Made by a program: the position numbers and the translations under genes. A model generated the notes under the pieces. The model saw nothing but the letters and a program-made list of their open reading frames with translations, ran no database searches and was not told the DNA's origin. From Ephydatia muelleri (lineage: Eukaryota; Porifera; Demospongiae; Spongillida; Spongillidae), in NCBI GenBank assembly GCA_013339895.1, contig JABACO010000008.1, forward strand, positions 9,880,403 through 9,944,402: a stretch of DNA of 64,000 bases, in the 5' to 3' direction. Positions within the stretch are counted from its first letter, which is position 1. Every line of letters begins with the position of its first letter. Positions 51,072-62,290 of the stretch are shown one piece after another.

Positions 51072-52127
51072 TTACATGTTACACGTTTTAAGATGATACT
51101 GCAAAGTTGACTTGTACAGGAAAACTCTATTGCATCTGCATCTGAACCTCTCGCTAGTATGAATCCTGCAGTGGGCCTTCAATGTACTTAGCCATCTAAA
51201 TGATTTTTGACAAAAGCATTTGTATACCTCTCCAGTATGAGTAAGCATGTGAGTTTTCAGATTTGTCTTGTGTGCAAATGCCTTTCCACATTGCTCACAG
51301 TGATGTGGTTTCTCTCTAGAATGAGTGAGCAAGTGAGTTTTCAGATTTGCCTGCCGTGAAAATGCCCTTCCACATTGCTCACACTGATGTGGTTTTTCTC
51401 CAGTGTGAGTTAGCATGTGATATTTCAGACCTGACGGCCGTGAAAATGCCTTTCCACATTGCTCACACTGATGTGGTTTCTCTCCAGTATGAGTGAGCAT
51501 GTGACTTTTCAGAAGTGACGGCTGTGAAAATGCCTTTCCACATTGCTCACACAGATGCGGCTTCTCTCTAGAATGAGTGAGCAAGTGAGTTTTCAGATTT
51601 GACCGCCTTGAAAATGCCTTTCCACATTGCACACAGTGATGTGGTTTTTCTCCAGTGTGAGTGAGCATGTGATATTTCAGACTTGACTGCTGTGAAAATG
51701 CCTTTCCACATTGCTCACACAGATGCGACTTCTCTCTAGAATGAGTGAGCAAGTGAGTTTTCAGATTTGACCGCCTTGAAAATGCCTTTCCACATTGCAC
51801 ACAGTGATGTGGTTTTTCTCCAGTGTGAGTGAGCATGTGATATTTCAGACTTGACCGCTGTGAAAATGCCTTTCCACATTGCTCACACTGATGCGGCTTC
51901 TCTCTAGAATGAGTGAGCAAGTGAGTTTTCAGATTTGACAGCCGTGAAAATGCCCTTCCACATTGCTCACACTGATGTGGTTTTTCTCCAGTGTGAGTGA
52001 GCATGTGATATTTCAGACCTGACCGCCGTGAAAATGCCTTTCCACAGAATGGACACCAATTAGATTGCATTTTCTTGCTGCTTTCAGCCATACATGGGGA
52101 CAAGAAGATAATGACACTTACATTCAA
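51072..52127 (-). CDS. C2H2 zinc-finger protein C, 12 fingers
   Basis: The longest intact paralogue, 351 residues in one exon. Ten canonical fingers alternate between TGEKP and SREKP/SREKS linkers, then the same two variant C-terminal fingers (CFC and CRC). Fingers 4 and 6 are identical (HHCVQCGKAFSRRSNLKTHL), so a two-finger block was duplicated. Specificity-determining positions vary between fingers (SRRSGLKY, SRLSNLKT, SQRSSLKY, SQPSLLKS), as expected of proteins diverging in DNA target. No effector domain is seen. The 5' flank (52128-52975) is shared with copies A and B and presumably holds the promoter. Confidence 0.9.
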   Translation of the reverse strand: MNVSVIIFLSPCMAESSKKMQSNWCPFCGKAFSRRSGLKYHMLTHTGEKPHQCEQCGRAFSRLSNLKTHLLTHSREKPHQCEQCGKAFSQRSSLKYHMLTHTGEKPHHCVQCGKAFSRRSNLKTHLLTHSREKSHLCEQCGKAFSQQSSLKYHMLTHTGEKPHHCVQCGKAFSRRSNLKTHLLTHSREKPHLCEQCGKAFSQPSLLKSHMLTHTGEKPHQCEQCGKAFSRPSGLKYHMLTHTGEKPHQCEQCGRAFSRQANLKTHLLTHSREKPHHCEQCGKAFAHKTNLKTHMLTHTGEVYKCFCQKSFRWLSTLKAHCRIHTSERFRCRCNRVFLYKSTLQYHLKTCNM

Positions 52128-53000
52128 TGTTGCACTGTCACAAGTAAGGGTGAATGTATTGGGTACAACTTCATCTAGTGCCTATTCTGGAACATTTCTA
52201 ATTCTACCTCTAAACAAACGGGAAATTGTCACATGTGGGAGTAATCTTTTGACAACAAAGAAACGTCATGACAAATCTTCTGTATTAAGAAATTGTGATT
52301 TAGGTGTAGGATCAGATACTCTTAGACAAAACTATGCTTAATTATGTAATTGGTTGTACAGCACGTGATGTGACCACGTGGTGGTGGGGTATAATATAGT
52401 GGGAGGAAAGCCGAAATCGTGGAACTTGAGCATAAATTTTACTTCAATGTTTGGCATTAGTTTTTGGAAAAAGGGTGAATGTCTGATTGCAGTGACAAGT
52501 TGATAAACTACATGACAACAAACATCGAAAGTGTGAAGTTGTCACGTGACTCCATAATTATTCAGCATTTTCGTTTGTGCAACCTGTTCAATAAACACGT
52601 TTTTTGTTATTTCTCCACCGTTACGCGACGAATTGTTCTGAAAAGCGCTATATATATATACAATGTCGACGTCTCTATCGACCGTCCGAGTCAAAATTCT
52701 CCGTTAGAGTTAAAAAAAAGTGCTGTTTAGAAATAGTAATAGTTTCTAGATACTTTTACCAACAAAAATTTCTTATGGGTCATTGCTTTAGCTGTTATAG
52801 ATAGAAAAGAGGTTTCTGCACTGGAAACACCCAACCAACCTGTATAGTAGCTTACCTGTTCGATAAAACATTCATCCAAACTTCAGGCTTGATTGTCGTC
52901 CATTTTCAAATGAATAACATTTTAATCATTCTCGTTATTGATGACTAAATCATGGCGTGTTCTTTTCAGAGCCTACCCTAGCAAAAAAACCTATAGGATC

Positions 53001-53590
53001 TTATCAAGAATTACTAAGAATCTTATAAGAACTTCATTTCTTATAAGAAAAAGGGTAAGAAATAATAAGCGTCGTAAGATCCTACAGCCCTATAAGATTC
53101 CTACAAGATTCCTACAAGAAACGTATAGGAACGTGTAAGAATTACCTAAGAACAAAACAGGTCTTATAAGAATAGACGCTGCAGGATTCTTGTAAGTATC
53201 TTGTAATATTTCTTATAAGAACAAAACAGGAATCTTATAAGAATAGACGCTGCAGGATTCTTGTAAGAGTCTTGCAAGATGTTTTATAAGAACCAAACAG
53301 GACGCTGCAGGATTCTTGTAAGAGTCTTGTAATATTACAAGACTCTTACAAGAATCCTGCAGCGTCTATTCTTATAAGATTCCAAGCTGTTTTGTTCTTA
53401 TAAGAAATATTATTTTGTTTTTATAAGAAATATTTCAAGACTCTTACAAGAATCCTGCATCGTCTATTCTTATAAGATTTCAGTTTATAGTTATTACGAT
53501 AAATCATACAAGGCTCGTACAAGAGTCCTGCAACGTCCATTATTAAAAAATTGCAGTTTTGGTCTTATACAAGACTATTTACCACCCCAA
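53001..53590. repeat. Subterminal palindromic repeats of the Tnp2 element
   Basis: Many copies of TTCTTATAAGAA and GACGCTGCAGGATTCTTGTA in both orientations. 53301-53366 is a perfect 66-bp palindrome centred on GTAATATTAC. Direct copies lie left of the centre and inverted copies right of it. Dense subterminal repeats like these are usual transposase-binding arrays in CACTA elements. Confidence 0.88.
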
Positions 53591-53750
53591 AAATGAACTT
53601 TAAATTCTAAATTACTTGTGCATGTAAAATTTCATCATGATTTATAAACTTGTATAATATGCACTGTTAAAGAATAATAAAAGTTCATGTGTGCTATTGC
53701 AAAATACAATTGTCAACAATTTTTTATAGAAGAAAGTCTCTGAACTTCTT

Positions 53751-56025
53751 TCAATGGTGCTCAATCTCATTAGGTACAAAAGCAATGATGTCTGTCACAC
53801 TATACTTGATTGGTATATGAACACAGATTTGCACGATATTCTCCACTTTAGTAGCAATCAAACGTTTCGATCTTGAAAGTTTTCTTACTACTTGAATCCA
53901 TTTATCAATTCGCTGTAACCTCAGTATATCCATTCCTTCTTCATACACGACAATATTGTCATTAGTTTTTTCAAAAACATCACCAATTGCATACCATTGT
54001 GTTCCAATTGCACAAAAACGTCGAACCGATATAACACATATTTCAGCAGGAGTTGTATCTTGTACATTAGTCATAAATTTAACTTCACAAACTGAACTAT
54101 TTCTTTTGTGTTTGTCATTTCTGCAGTGTACCACATTTAACTTTAATTGTAGTTGCTTCTTGGTAAGAATAGGTTCAGTAATTGGAATTCAACGTAGCTT
54201 TTTCATCTTCAGTAAGACATTCATATTTGGATTTTATACATTTACTTAAATGTGACATAAAACTAATATCATATTTAGAGAAATACTTTATCACACTGTC
54301 ATTTTTGCACTCTGATATCTTGTTATATTCCTTACTAACTTCTTGCCGATCTATGAATTTGAGGCAAAACATTTCCAGTGCCATGGCATTGCCTCTTTAG
54401 AAAGCCATTAAGGTTTTCAAAGCAGAATGTAGAATAACACCACAATGGACCCCCAATTTTCAACAAACTTGCATACATGAACAATGCTATGCAGATTAGC
54501 AGTGCAAACATTATTAGGATACAGAATTGGAGCAAGTTCATAAAACTGTATTAAATTTTCATGAGCAAATACTAGATCCTCTTGACGTATTGATGTACTG
54601 AGTAATATGTGCATTGCACATACTAAAAGTGTCCAGTGATTTATATATTTTGGTGGCAGAATGTCTTTTAATATAGGAACAGAATAAAAAAGTAGCCAAG
54701 CTTTCAACTCTGATGCTTTCCAAAATGAAAGAGTTTTTGATATACTCCTTGGTGAACTTCTAAAATTATGTGGAGGCTTTATTCTGCTTAGCTTCTTGTC
54801 AATTTCTTTCAAAAATTTACGGATGGAAAATGGGTTAGAACTATATTTTGAGTCAAACCAAAACTCCATAAAAGCTTTTGTTATTCCTTCAAGAATAGAA
54901 TGCAAGTAGTCAATTACCACTGATAGTATTGTATTCATATGTTCTGATAAAATACTTCTTCCTTTTATACCATAAACTGATTTCTTAGTACTCTCTGCCT
55001 GTCGAACAAATTCCACTAAATTGGCCAATGTTCTTTGCTCATGCTCATCACTTGGAAGCCATATAGTTCGATGATTACAATATGTCCCTCTATCCATACA
55101 GTAGGGACAGCCATAATAACCATTAAATTGGACATGATTCAAAGCCATTGCCTTAGCAATAAAATCAAAGATTCCTTGAATGAGCATTGCTCTTACAATC
55201 TTTGCACCATCCTTTGTTTGAATATTTATACCATTTTCCTTGTGATATTTCAATTTGTTTAAAACTAGCTGTAGAATGGAATTAAGATTCGGTTTTACAC
55301 ATCCTAGCCACAGACCAGCAACTATTAGGTTTTGAACATTTCCTCTCAAATGTGGTGGGAGATTAGAAATGCAGAATTGTATAGGCCAAAGCTGAATACC
55401 TAATACATACAGACAAAAACAGAGCATACTTTTGTAAATTAAAAAAAGTTAAATATTATGAACTGTGTATACAAATAACTCTGTTGTTTACCTGAGGATT
55501 TGAACATGGGCACTCCATCAACACACATCTGCAAAGCTAAGTTTTCAGGAACAGAAAGAAATTTTCCTGGTTCCATCAATGATTTATACAACTTTCCATC
55601 TTGTATATCACAAAGGGTATTTGTGCTTTTCTCCCTTGTAAAAGGATATTGTAGTAGATCCCAGTTATCTATTAAAGAGATATAAACACTATATTTATGA
55701 GTTAGGTCACAAACGTACCTTCACAAACGCGAACAATTTGTTCTTCAAAAGGAAGCAAAGAAAAGTAGCATATTTTAGAACAGCTACCTTTGCATACAAT
55801 ATTACTGCAGCTTTTGTTTTCAATTTGTTCTAAAAAATTTGAGCAATATTTTAATATCTCTATACCACGTGTAACTTTATAATTTTTTCGTAGTTTATAC
55901 ACAGTTTTGATACTGTTATCTGAGTTTGGACAGTGAAGTTGTATCAAATCCAAAAGGTGTTGTGTTGATGCTTCTGTCAACTGATGAGTTACAGCAAATT
56001 GATTTATAGCAAGAAGGCTTTCTGC
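53751..56025 (-). pseudogene. Tnp2-type transposase, spliced, with frameshifts
   Basis: N-terminal exon about 55719-56025: ISNAESLLAINQFAVTHQLT, HCPNSDNSIKTVYKLRK, then a C-x-C cluster CSNIVCKGSCSKIC. Exon 55492-55668: GKLYKSLMEPGKFLSVPENL then DGVPMFKSS. Exon from 55399: IQLWPIQFCISNLPPHLRG, GYYGCPYCMDRG, DYLHSILEG, LPPKYINHWTLLVCAMHILL and LHSIVHVCKFVENWG. These follow the Tnp2/DUF4218 order known from CACTA elements, with an RNase H-like catalytic core. A frameshift in the G5 run near 54450 separates this from GPLWCYSTFCFENLNGFLKR, and another near 54365 precedes DRQEVSKEYNKISE. The last part (53751-54134) resembles the variable C-terminal domain. Broken, but recently active in appearance. 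Confidence 0.8.
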
Positions 56026-56612
56026 ATTGCTAATCTTTGTTGCTTGTAAGGGGAGGATGCACTATGGTCAAAATTTAAAGGCTTGCATTTACATTTCCGT
56101 TACCTTCATTGTCACAGCACTGTCCAGCTAGAGCACTGTCCTGCAACCCTACATTTAGGGTTTCTTGGCTTAATAAAGTCTGAGAATGAGCTGATAATCC
56201 TAAATGGCTGTTACATGTGCCTGAACCTGCAGAATAATATATTGGGGATACAGGTTGAACCTAAGGGATTGAAAATTTGTCCCCAAACGAATATCAGTAC
56301 AATAGCCTACCCGCCCCACTAGAAGGGAAAAAATTGAAACATCCCATTTCATCTTAGGAGTAACTTATTTGATACACAGTCAGAAGAGGGATTGGTGCTT
56401 CTTGTGCAGTCTATAGCAAGTTTATTTACTAAATACAAGATACTTATAATAAATCCCTTTGTTGCATACCAGAGATTATATTTCAGAATCTGTGTCATCA
56501 GAATTATTATCATCACCATAACGATTACTATAACTCAGAGCCCTTCGTAGAGTTGAGCAACACGAAGAGCTAGCGTGGCAACGTCACTAGTTTGGGAAGC
56601 TTTTAAGCGAAA

Positions 56613-57540
56613 GGGACCTCTCAGAGGGGAACTTCCTAAGCAGCTAGTTTGAGTTGGTTGCCCTGCCGAAGCTGCAAGATTCCCGTAAGAAATCGCAGGA
56701 CTACATCCGAACTAGCTGAAAATGCTGCCAAGGAGCTCGAGTCACTATCGAAGTACATGCCGAACATTTCTGATATCGAAGCAGGACGGTTTACTTTACG
56801 GTTTATTAGAATTGGTGAAATATACACCACACACACACTCACACACATGCACATATACACACATACACAACACAGACAGATACAAACACACAGTAGTATT
56901 CAACAAATTATTTCTCCACAGCCTAAATGGTTCAGTAGAAGCAGGTCTGAGCTCTCAGGTTTTATACACACGCTGTATACATTCTGTGCATCAATTGGAG
57001 CAATAATTGGTAAAAGTGTGTCAAACGTGGTGCACAAATGCTACCTCTAATCCTGCAGCATGCTACATCTTGAATCTCAGGGGACAACCTCTGGTGCAGC
57101 CGTCATGTAGACAAGGGTCTGGTACCCACATTACTTATATGTAGTATTATTATGTACTACATTTGTATCACAAGACACAGCAAACTGGCATGAATAAAAC
57201 AGCATCATGTGCTGTTTGAAAACTCAGACATGCACACATGTCTAACTGGTTTTGGTGGCAGGAAGGTAAGGACAACATGCTTGATTCATCATTGATTCAT
57301 CATGTATGATGGTATGATGATCATCATATGTATATCTATGCTTGTACTGGGGATCAGGTAGCTCAGGGATGGAAGGGTGCATCGGGGTGTGTGTGGGGGT
57401 GGAAGGGTAGCTCAGGGTGGAAGGGTGCGTGGGGGGGGGGGGGTCTTGCTGCTGTAACCAGATTATATTGATTTGGTCAGCATCAGTTTGAAACAGTGAT
57501 CACAGAACATTGTATCTCTATAATTCCACTGAAAAGTTAG
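56613..57540. other. Unassigned region beyond the duplicon array
   Basis: The open frame at 56649-56820 (+; SELAENAAKELESLSKYMPN) and its reverse-strand counterpart have no signature I recognise. A GGAAGGGTAGCTCAGGG repeat with a G13 run lies at 57355-57443. Confidence 0.35.
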
Positions 57541-57628
57541 GTATGCCCACCTCATCTTTCGAGTCCCGAGGTTCTTGCTGGTTGAGGTAAGGATCACAGA
57601 AGACCACGCTTGTCAGTAGAGTCTACAC
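57541..57628 (-). pseudogene. ESF1 exon-3 relic
   Basis: After an acceptor-like TTGGTGTAG, the minus strand reads ACTCTACTGACAAGCGTGGT, then GTGATCCTTACCTCAACC and AACCTCG. ESF1 exon 3 reads ACTCTGTGGACAAACGTGGT, then GTGAACCTCACCTCATC and GACCTCAG after the same acceptor context. The frame is broken. Position upstream of the exon-4 relics keeps ESF1 order on the minus strand. Confidence 0.6.
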
Positions 57629-58064
57629 CAAGAAGGCAAACAAACATGTGCACCCTTAGGTCGGGTACGGTACATTATCTCTGGTTCAACCTTCCTTTGT
57701 CATGCATTACTCTCGTAACCATAACAACATCATGGGAGGTCTGCGGAGGAAAGTGATTGTAATGATTACATGATGCAACGCCCCCAATTCCTCGTCGAAG
57801 TAAAACCGCAAAACGAAACAAAATGAATCCGATATGGAAATACACAATGACAATAACAAAAGTATTGTCACTTTCTAGGATCTCGGCCACTGCTCTTTTG
57901 AGATCTTCGAGACTTTAGTTTGATTTCCTTTCTTGCGATGGGGCGAGGGTCGTTGTACATCATGGTTTAATAAATCTCTCTGGTAACTACCACTAATAGT
58001 ATTGTGAGATGAAATTCGCTTACAATCAACTAAACTCTATTCCCGTCTCCAGTACAGCCTTGCC

Positions 58065-58235
58065 CTATTTCCGCGCCGCGAAATATATGAACACCGCCAC
58101 TGCGATGAAAACGACGACGAGAATTGGAACAACGAACGTTGAGATCTTCTCCCTTGCCGCTCTGTTCTCTTGACGTCTCTGCAACTTTTCTCGTTTTGTT
58201 TCCTTTCTTGTTGCTCCCTTAAGCTGTCGTACCAT
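58065..58235 (-). CDS. SMCO4: SMCO4-like small tail-anchored membrane protein
   Basis: A 56-residue frame. It starts MVRQLKGATRKETKREKLQR, continues with RQENRAAREKIST and ends in one hydrophobic segment FVVPILVVVFIAVAVFIYFA followed by ARK. Human SMCO4 (59 residues) has the same plan: MRQLKGKPKKETSKDKKERK, then QITTVVLPTLAVVVLLIVV. The molecular function of SMCO4 is not known to me. Start chosen at the Met just before RQLKG. It lies alone between repeats; the 5' flank has a GAGAGAGAGCGG run. Confidence 0.85.
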   Translation of the reverse strand: MVRQLKGATRKETKREKLQRRQENRAAREKISTFVVPILVVVFIAVAVFIYFAARK

Positions 58236-59398
58236 GTCTACAATGACCGCTCTCTCTCGCCACAGAAGTGCGCTCTAAATGCGATATTTCCGACAATAAT
58301 AACAATAATAGTTACTATTTTAGACTCCAGATTATTTGATTCCAGTCTATTAATATCTATGCTATTATTATCAATAAAATGAATCGTATATACGAGTTGG
58401 TAGCTGCTACTGGATTTTAAATTCTCTATCCAGACAAATTCATCATCATGCACTGAAGCAGATCATACTCAGATCAACATATGGATAGTTGGTCTCGCCC
58501 CCAGACCCAGGTCGAGTTTACATGTGCATGCCGTGTATTGTTTACCACCAGTTCAGTCACGCGATCTCTTATCGGCTCAAGGATTTGGCTTCTCAGATGT
58601 TGCGTACGATTAGCCACTTGTTCTTGTCGGGAACGATGTTTTTGTATACCTGCTTTGTGGTTTGTCATGTGAAGAAGGGGGGCGGGGTTACACATTGGTC
58701 TGGCCCCAGGCTCTATACGTCCCTACTGCGCGGATGGATTACATCACATTACACGTAGTTCTAACGTACGGTGATGTGATCCATTCGCGCTGCGAACTTT
58801 AGGGGTTTGGGGTCGAGAATACACCTGGTGGTGGCGGTGGTAAGTCACTCTGCTCCTGGCTTTTGCCTGTCCCCTGTACGAAAAACTAAGAGGTACATCG
58901 GAATCCATCGTAATGTTGTGATTCCTCTCATTAGCCTAATGAAAGATCACGTTCGAGCTAAAGGCGCAAAGTGTAGTCGGTGATCCACACCACGTTTATT
59001 CTTCAGTATCTTGAATATGGTGTGTCTCAATAAATCTTGAAGGGTTAAAAAAAAACTTTCTCGTTCCGTGCCGTGATCGAAACGTGGAACTGGGTCTGGA
59101 GCCGAGACTTCTGAATAACATTATTGCATGCTTCGAGGTAAACATCTCCTGTCCTCACACCGAAGCTACTAACGAATATCTACACAAGACTCAGCAAAGC
59201 AATGCCTAAATGTAAGTGATAGGTAGAATGGTGGATTTATTTTCATAGTAAACTACACTTAAACAGAGAGCATACACTACATCAAGGGCATGTACAAACA
59301 TGGTTGTGGATGCCATTACAAACAATGCTGATTTTGTGGTAAGTTGTTACAGTGCACACGTCAGATCGGTCAAAACTGAGAAACACTAGGAACTGGCT
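58236..59398. other. Intergenic region, no gene seen
   Basis: Small open frames only. GTCTCGCCCCCAGACCCAGG and TCTGGCCCCAGGCTCTATAC-like pieces suggest short interspersed sequence. Confidence 0.4.
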
Positions 59399-60223
59399 AT
59401 GATGCAAACAATGGAGTGTGATTCAGTGCTGGTTTCTTTGGATAATGATACGAGATGCGCAGTCCAGCGGGCAATTGATGGAAAAACATCTTCATGGCTT
59501 ACTGTTATGCCGATTGCTTGCCACCACTTTGACCTCTCTCCTGTTGAGTTTAGAGATGCACTTTCACTACGTTACCATCGGCCTCTTCTTAAAATGCCAG
59601 CGCATTGTGATGGATGTGGAGAAGAATTCAGCTTCCAACATGCTCTTGATTGTAAAAAAGGTGGCCTTGTTACCCAGCGCCATAATGAAGTGCGAGATGC
59701 TCTAGGTGATTTGGCAGCTATTGTGTACAAATATGTTGTGAGAGAACCCATTATATAGGAAGCAGATGATTCCAGTAGTAGACCAGCTTTTATTGCTGAC
59801 CTCAGCATACGAGGAGTGTGGCAGCCACAAACTGTGGCGTTGCTAGATGTTCGTGTCATAGACACTGACGCCCATTCTTATGCTAGCCACACTGTTGATG
59901 CTGTGCTATGTTCAGCAGAACAGGAAAAGAAAAGAAAGTACTCAGCAGCTGTTGAAGAAAGACGTGCTTCATTTACACCTTTTGTAGTCTCTGTAGATGG
60001 GGTCTTGGGTCATGATGCACAACACCTGATGAAGCGCCTGTGTGACCAAATTGCGATGAAGTGGGAGAAGTCTCATTCTGAAGTAATGGGATGGGTTCGT
60101 GCCAGAATGGCTTTTGCTATTTTACGTGCAACAAACCTTTGCTTGCGTGGATTCAGGGTAAAATGGAGAAGTGGAGGACATGGCATGGATGATGGAGCCA
60201 GCCTCCCTCATTTTCCTCACTGA
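59399..60223 (+). pseudogene. Non-LTR retrotransposon tail with restriction-like endonuclease
   Basis: Reads SWLTVMPIACHHFDLSPVEF then RDALSLRYHRPLLKMPAHC, a Cys/His cluster CDGCGEEFSFQHALDCKKGG and RHNEVRDALGDL. A TAG follows at 59756-59758. The same frame then continues RPAFIADLSIRGVWQPQTVA, LLDVRVIDTDAHSYASH and KRLCDQIAMKWEKSHSEVMG. This is the C-terminal region found after reverse transcriptase in several metazoan LINE families, with a zinc knuckle and a PD-(D/E)XK-like fold. The reverse transcriptase is absent upstream, so it is a 5'-truncated, nonsense-broken copy. Confidence 0.7.
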
Positions 60224-60406
60224 TGTGGTTTTATTATTTTCCAAAAGTGTTCATTTCAATGCAACTATATATTTTTGTCTAAGTGTACTGTAGCATCATG
60301 TGTTGGACTGCAATCAAAGTGCCAAAAAAGAAGAGATAATATAAATGCATGCGACTTGTTTTCTCTCACAAAAGTATACATGCTATCCCTAGATCATCGT
60401 TGACCA

Positions 60407-60445
<39 letters not shown>

Positions 60446-61631
60446 TGTGTGTGTATTTGTGTGTGTGTATTCGTGTGTTTGGTGATAGTCATGATCATTA
60501 ATGACAATTGGCATCACTTCAATGACTATCGTTAATTAACTGGTTTCATTGTTGAGTGTCACAGATTTTGAATTTCAGGCACTTGATTATGAGTAGGTTA
60601 TGTATATATTTAATTAACTATCAATTGTCTTTGTGTTTTTCCATAATTTCTTCCTGTTTGACAGAATTGATAAACTGCCCAAAATAGCTACCCTTGAATT
60701 TTCCTTCATTGTCAGATTCCAGCAGTATACAATATTAATTTTAGTTGTTGATTCTAAAGGTTTGGATTTCTGTGAACAGCCTTGAAATACTCATTGCACA
60801 TTAAATCCGGATTTGGCAGCATGAACCTACCATTCAGACAGGGGTTTGATGGGTTCGTCCGACTCTTCAGCACTGCTGCATCAGCGTTCCCTATATATAT
60901 ATACATGGTACCATCACAGCATGATTGCGTGTCAGACACAAAATTAGTAAAAATACTTTGAGCGATATCTGTACAACATTAAATACTAATCAGGCGTTAT
61001 TCCTCAGAGTACCTGTTCAGATTTACGTTAATGTATTTTTTTCGCCTTGTAAAGACTGTGATGGTATCTTGGCTGTGTGCACTGAGGCACAGCGGTTTAC
61101 TAGAGTGTCAACATTCTGCATAGACAAACTTATCACATGTTACCTGCAGGGTTTACAATGATTTTTTGACAGTCATACAGTTAAATAGCGTTAGCTTAAC
61201 TTGGGGTTAATGTAGTTCGAGAAAACGGGGTACTTGCATGGACACCTATACTTTCTTTCACCCAGCACTCTATCAACTCATAGGAATAGAATATAAAGAC
61301 TGAATAATGGATGGCTACCCACTCCATCCACATGCAGAGTGCTCTCTAGAAAGGCACCCAGTCATTCCTGCTCCCAAAAAAGTGATCAAGAAGTAGTATT
61401 TATTTAATGCCACACAAAGTAAATTGTGCTGGTATAATATGAAGAGAGAAATTGGTCGAAGACTCTCTTTCTCCGGCATAGCCAAGCTAATTAATAATAT
61501 GTAACATAACAATGTTAATAATTTATAATCCTTATATATGAAGGTACAAAGCAAAAATACAATTTCTGTCTTTAATTTTGATACTTTCTGTTTCGATTGG
61601 ATATAGATAAGTTGTGTTTGTTTCACGAGCT
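60224..61631. other. Intergenic AT-rich region with (GT)n at 60411-60475
   Basis: No gene recognised. Short palindromic AT motifs (TTAATTAACTGG, TAATTAACTATC) near 60530-60620. Confidence 0.45.
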
Positions 61632-62290
61632 ATGGAGGAAGACAATGATGACTCGGTACTGTGTACAGATGACTTCTTTGGCGACAACGGCTCTATTCTT
61701 TCAGAAGATCTTTCTGAAAGACAAAAGTCAAATAGCAGCAGCAGCAGCTGTCTAAATTCAGACTCAGCATTTTGAACCAGCAGCACTTTCTGGCTGGACA
61801 AGGATGACACGTACCATCGTGCCATCCAAATTGAGCTTCGCATGTACAGGGCTCAGAGTAGATGCAACAAAGTCCATTCAAAGCTTTTGCAAACACCTAG
61901 CAATGCAAGATCCAAGGAACAGCTAGTTAAAACACTTGATGGGGCCAGTAGCAAAGTGCTTTACTTGGAAGAGGAGCTACACAGCTATGAGAATGATGAG
62001 GTGATGTCTAATCTGTCATGCATAAAAACTTGAGGGCTCAATAGCGACCTTAGAATGTTGGATAAGGTGGCACAGGCCAAGATTGATCTAGACCAGGATG
62101 TGTAGTGGGAAAATCAGACTGACAGGTTGAAGGCGGAAGACACTCTTTGCAAGGATGTAAGTCGATTGCCAAATTTGAAGCTGGTGCTGGAAAAGTGGTC
62201 TTTGATGCATGACCATGGTGATGAAGCCGATGGGTTGACCTCTGGAGTGGCAGTGAAAAATGTGGAACTCTTATTCCACTTCTTCTAGGG
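61632..62290 (+). pseudogene. Degraded coiled-coil open frames, unrecognised
   Basis: 61632-61775 encodes 47 residues (MEEDNDDSVLCTDDFFGDNG start, Ser-rich end). Nearby frames continue with WLDKDDTYHRAIQIELRMYR, HSKLLQTPSNARSKEQLVKT and VLYLEEELHSYENDEV, then stops at 62031 and beyond. Composition suggests a heptad coiled coil. I do not recognise the family; it may be a decayed gene or an element-encoded protein. Confidence 0.35.

Larger units (their letters stand above)
52976..56530. mobile_element. 3.56-kb insertion carrying a Tnp2 (CACTA/EnSpm) transposase
   Basis: At the matching places in duplicon flanks 1 (43311-43320) and 2 (48947-48956) the sequence is uninterrupted AGCCTAACTCAG. Here it is AGCCTA, then 3,555 bp starting CCCTAGCAAAAAAACC, then TAACTCAG. 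TA is repeated at the flanks. The left end resembles a CACTA terminus (CACTAGCAAAAA) with one change and is followed by subterminal TTCTTATAAGA repeats. The right end has no matching inverted repeat, so the element may be truncated on its 5' (right) side. Confidence 0.82.
49051..56612. repeat. Tandem duplicon unit 3, split by a Tnp2 element
   Basis: Third copy: 49051-52975, then the insertion 52976-56530, then the remaining 80 bp to 56612, where similarity ends. It has an extra block at 49897-50140 absent from unit 2. Confidence 0.9.

Noticed and set aside
53334..53342. TAATATTAC motif as a geminivirus/circovirus-like nick site
   Set aside because: It is simply the centre of the palindromic transposon repeat; there is no Rep gene or stem-loop context of such viruses.
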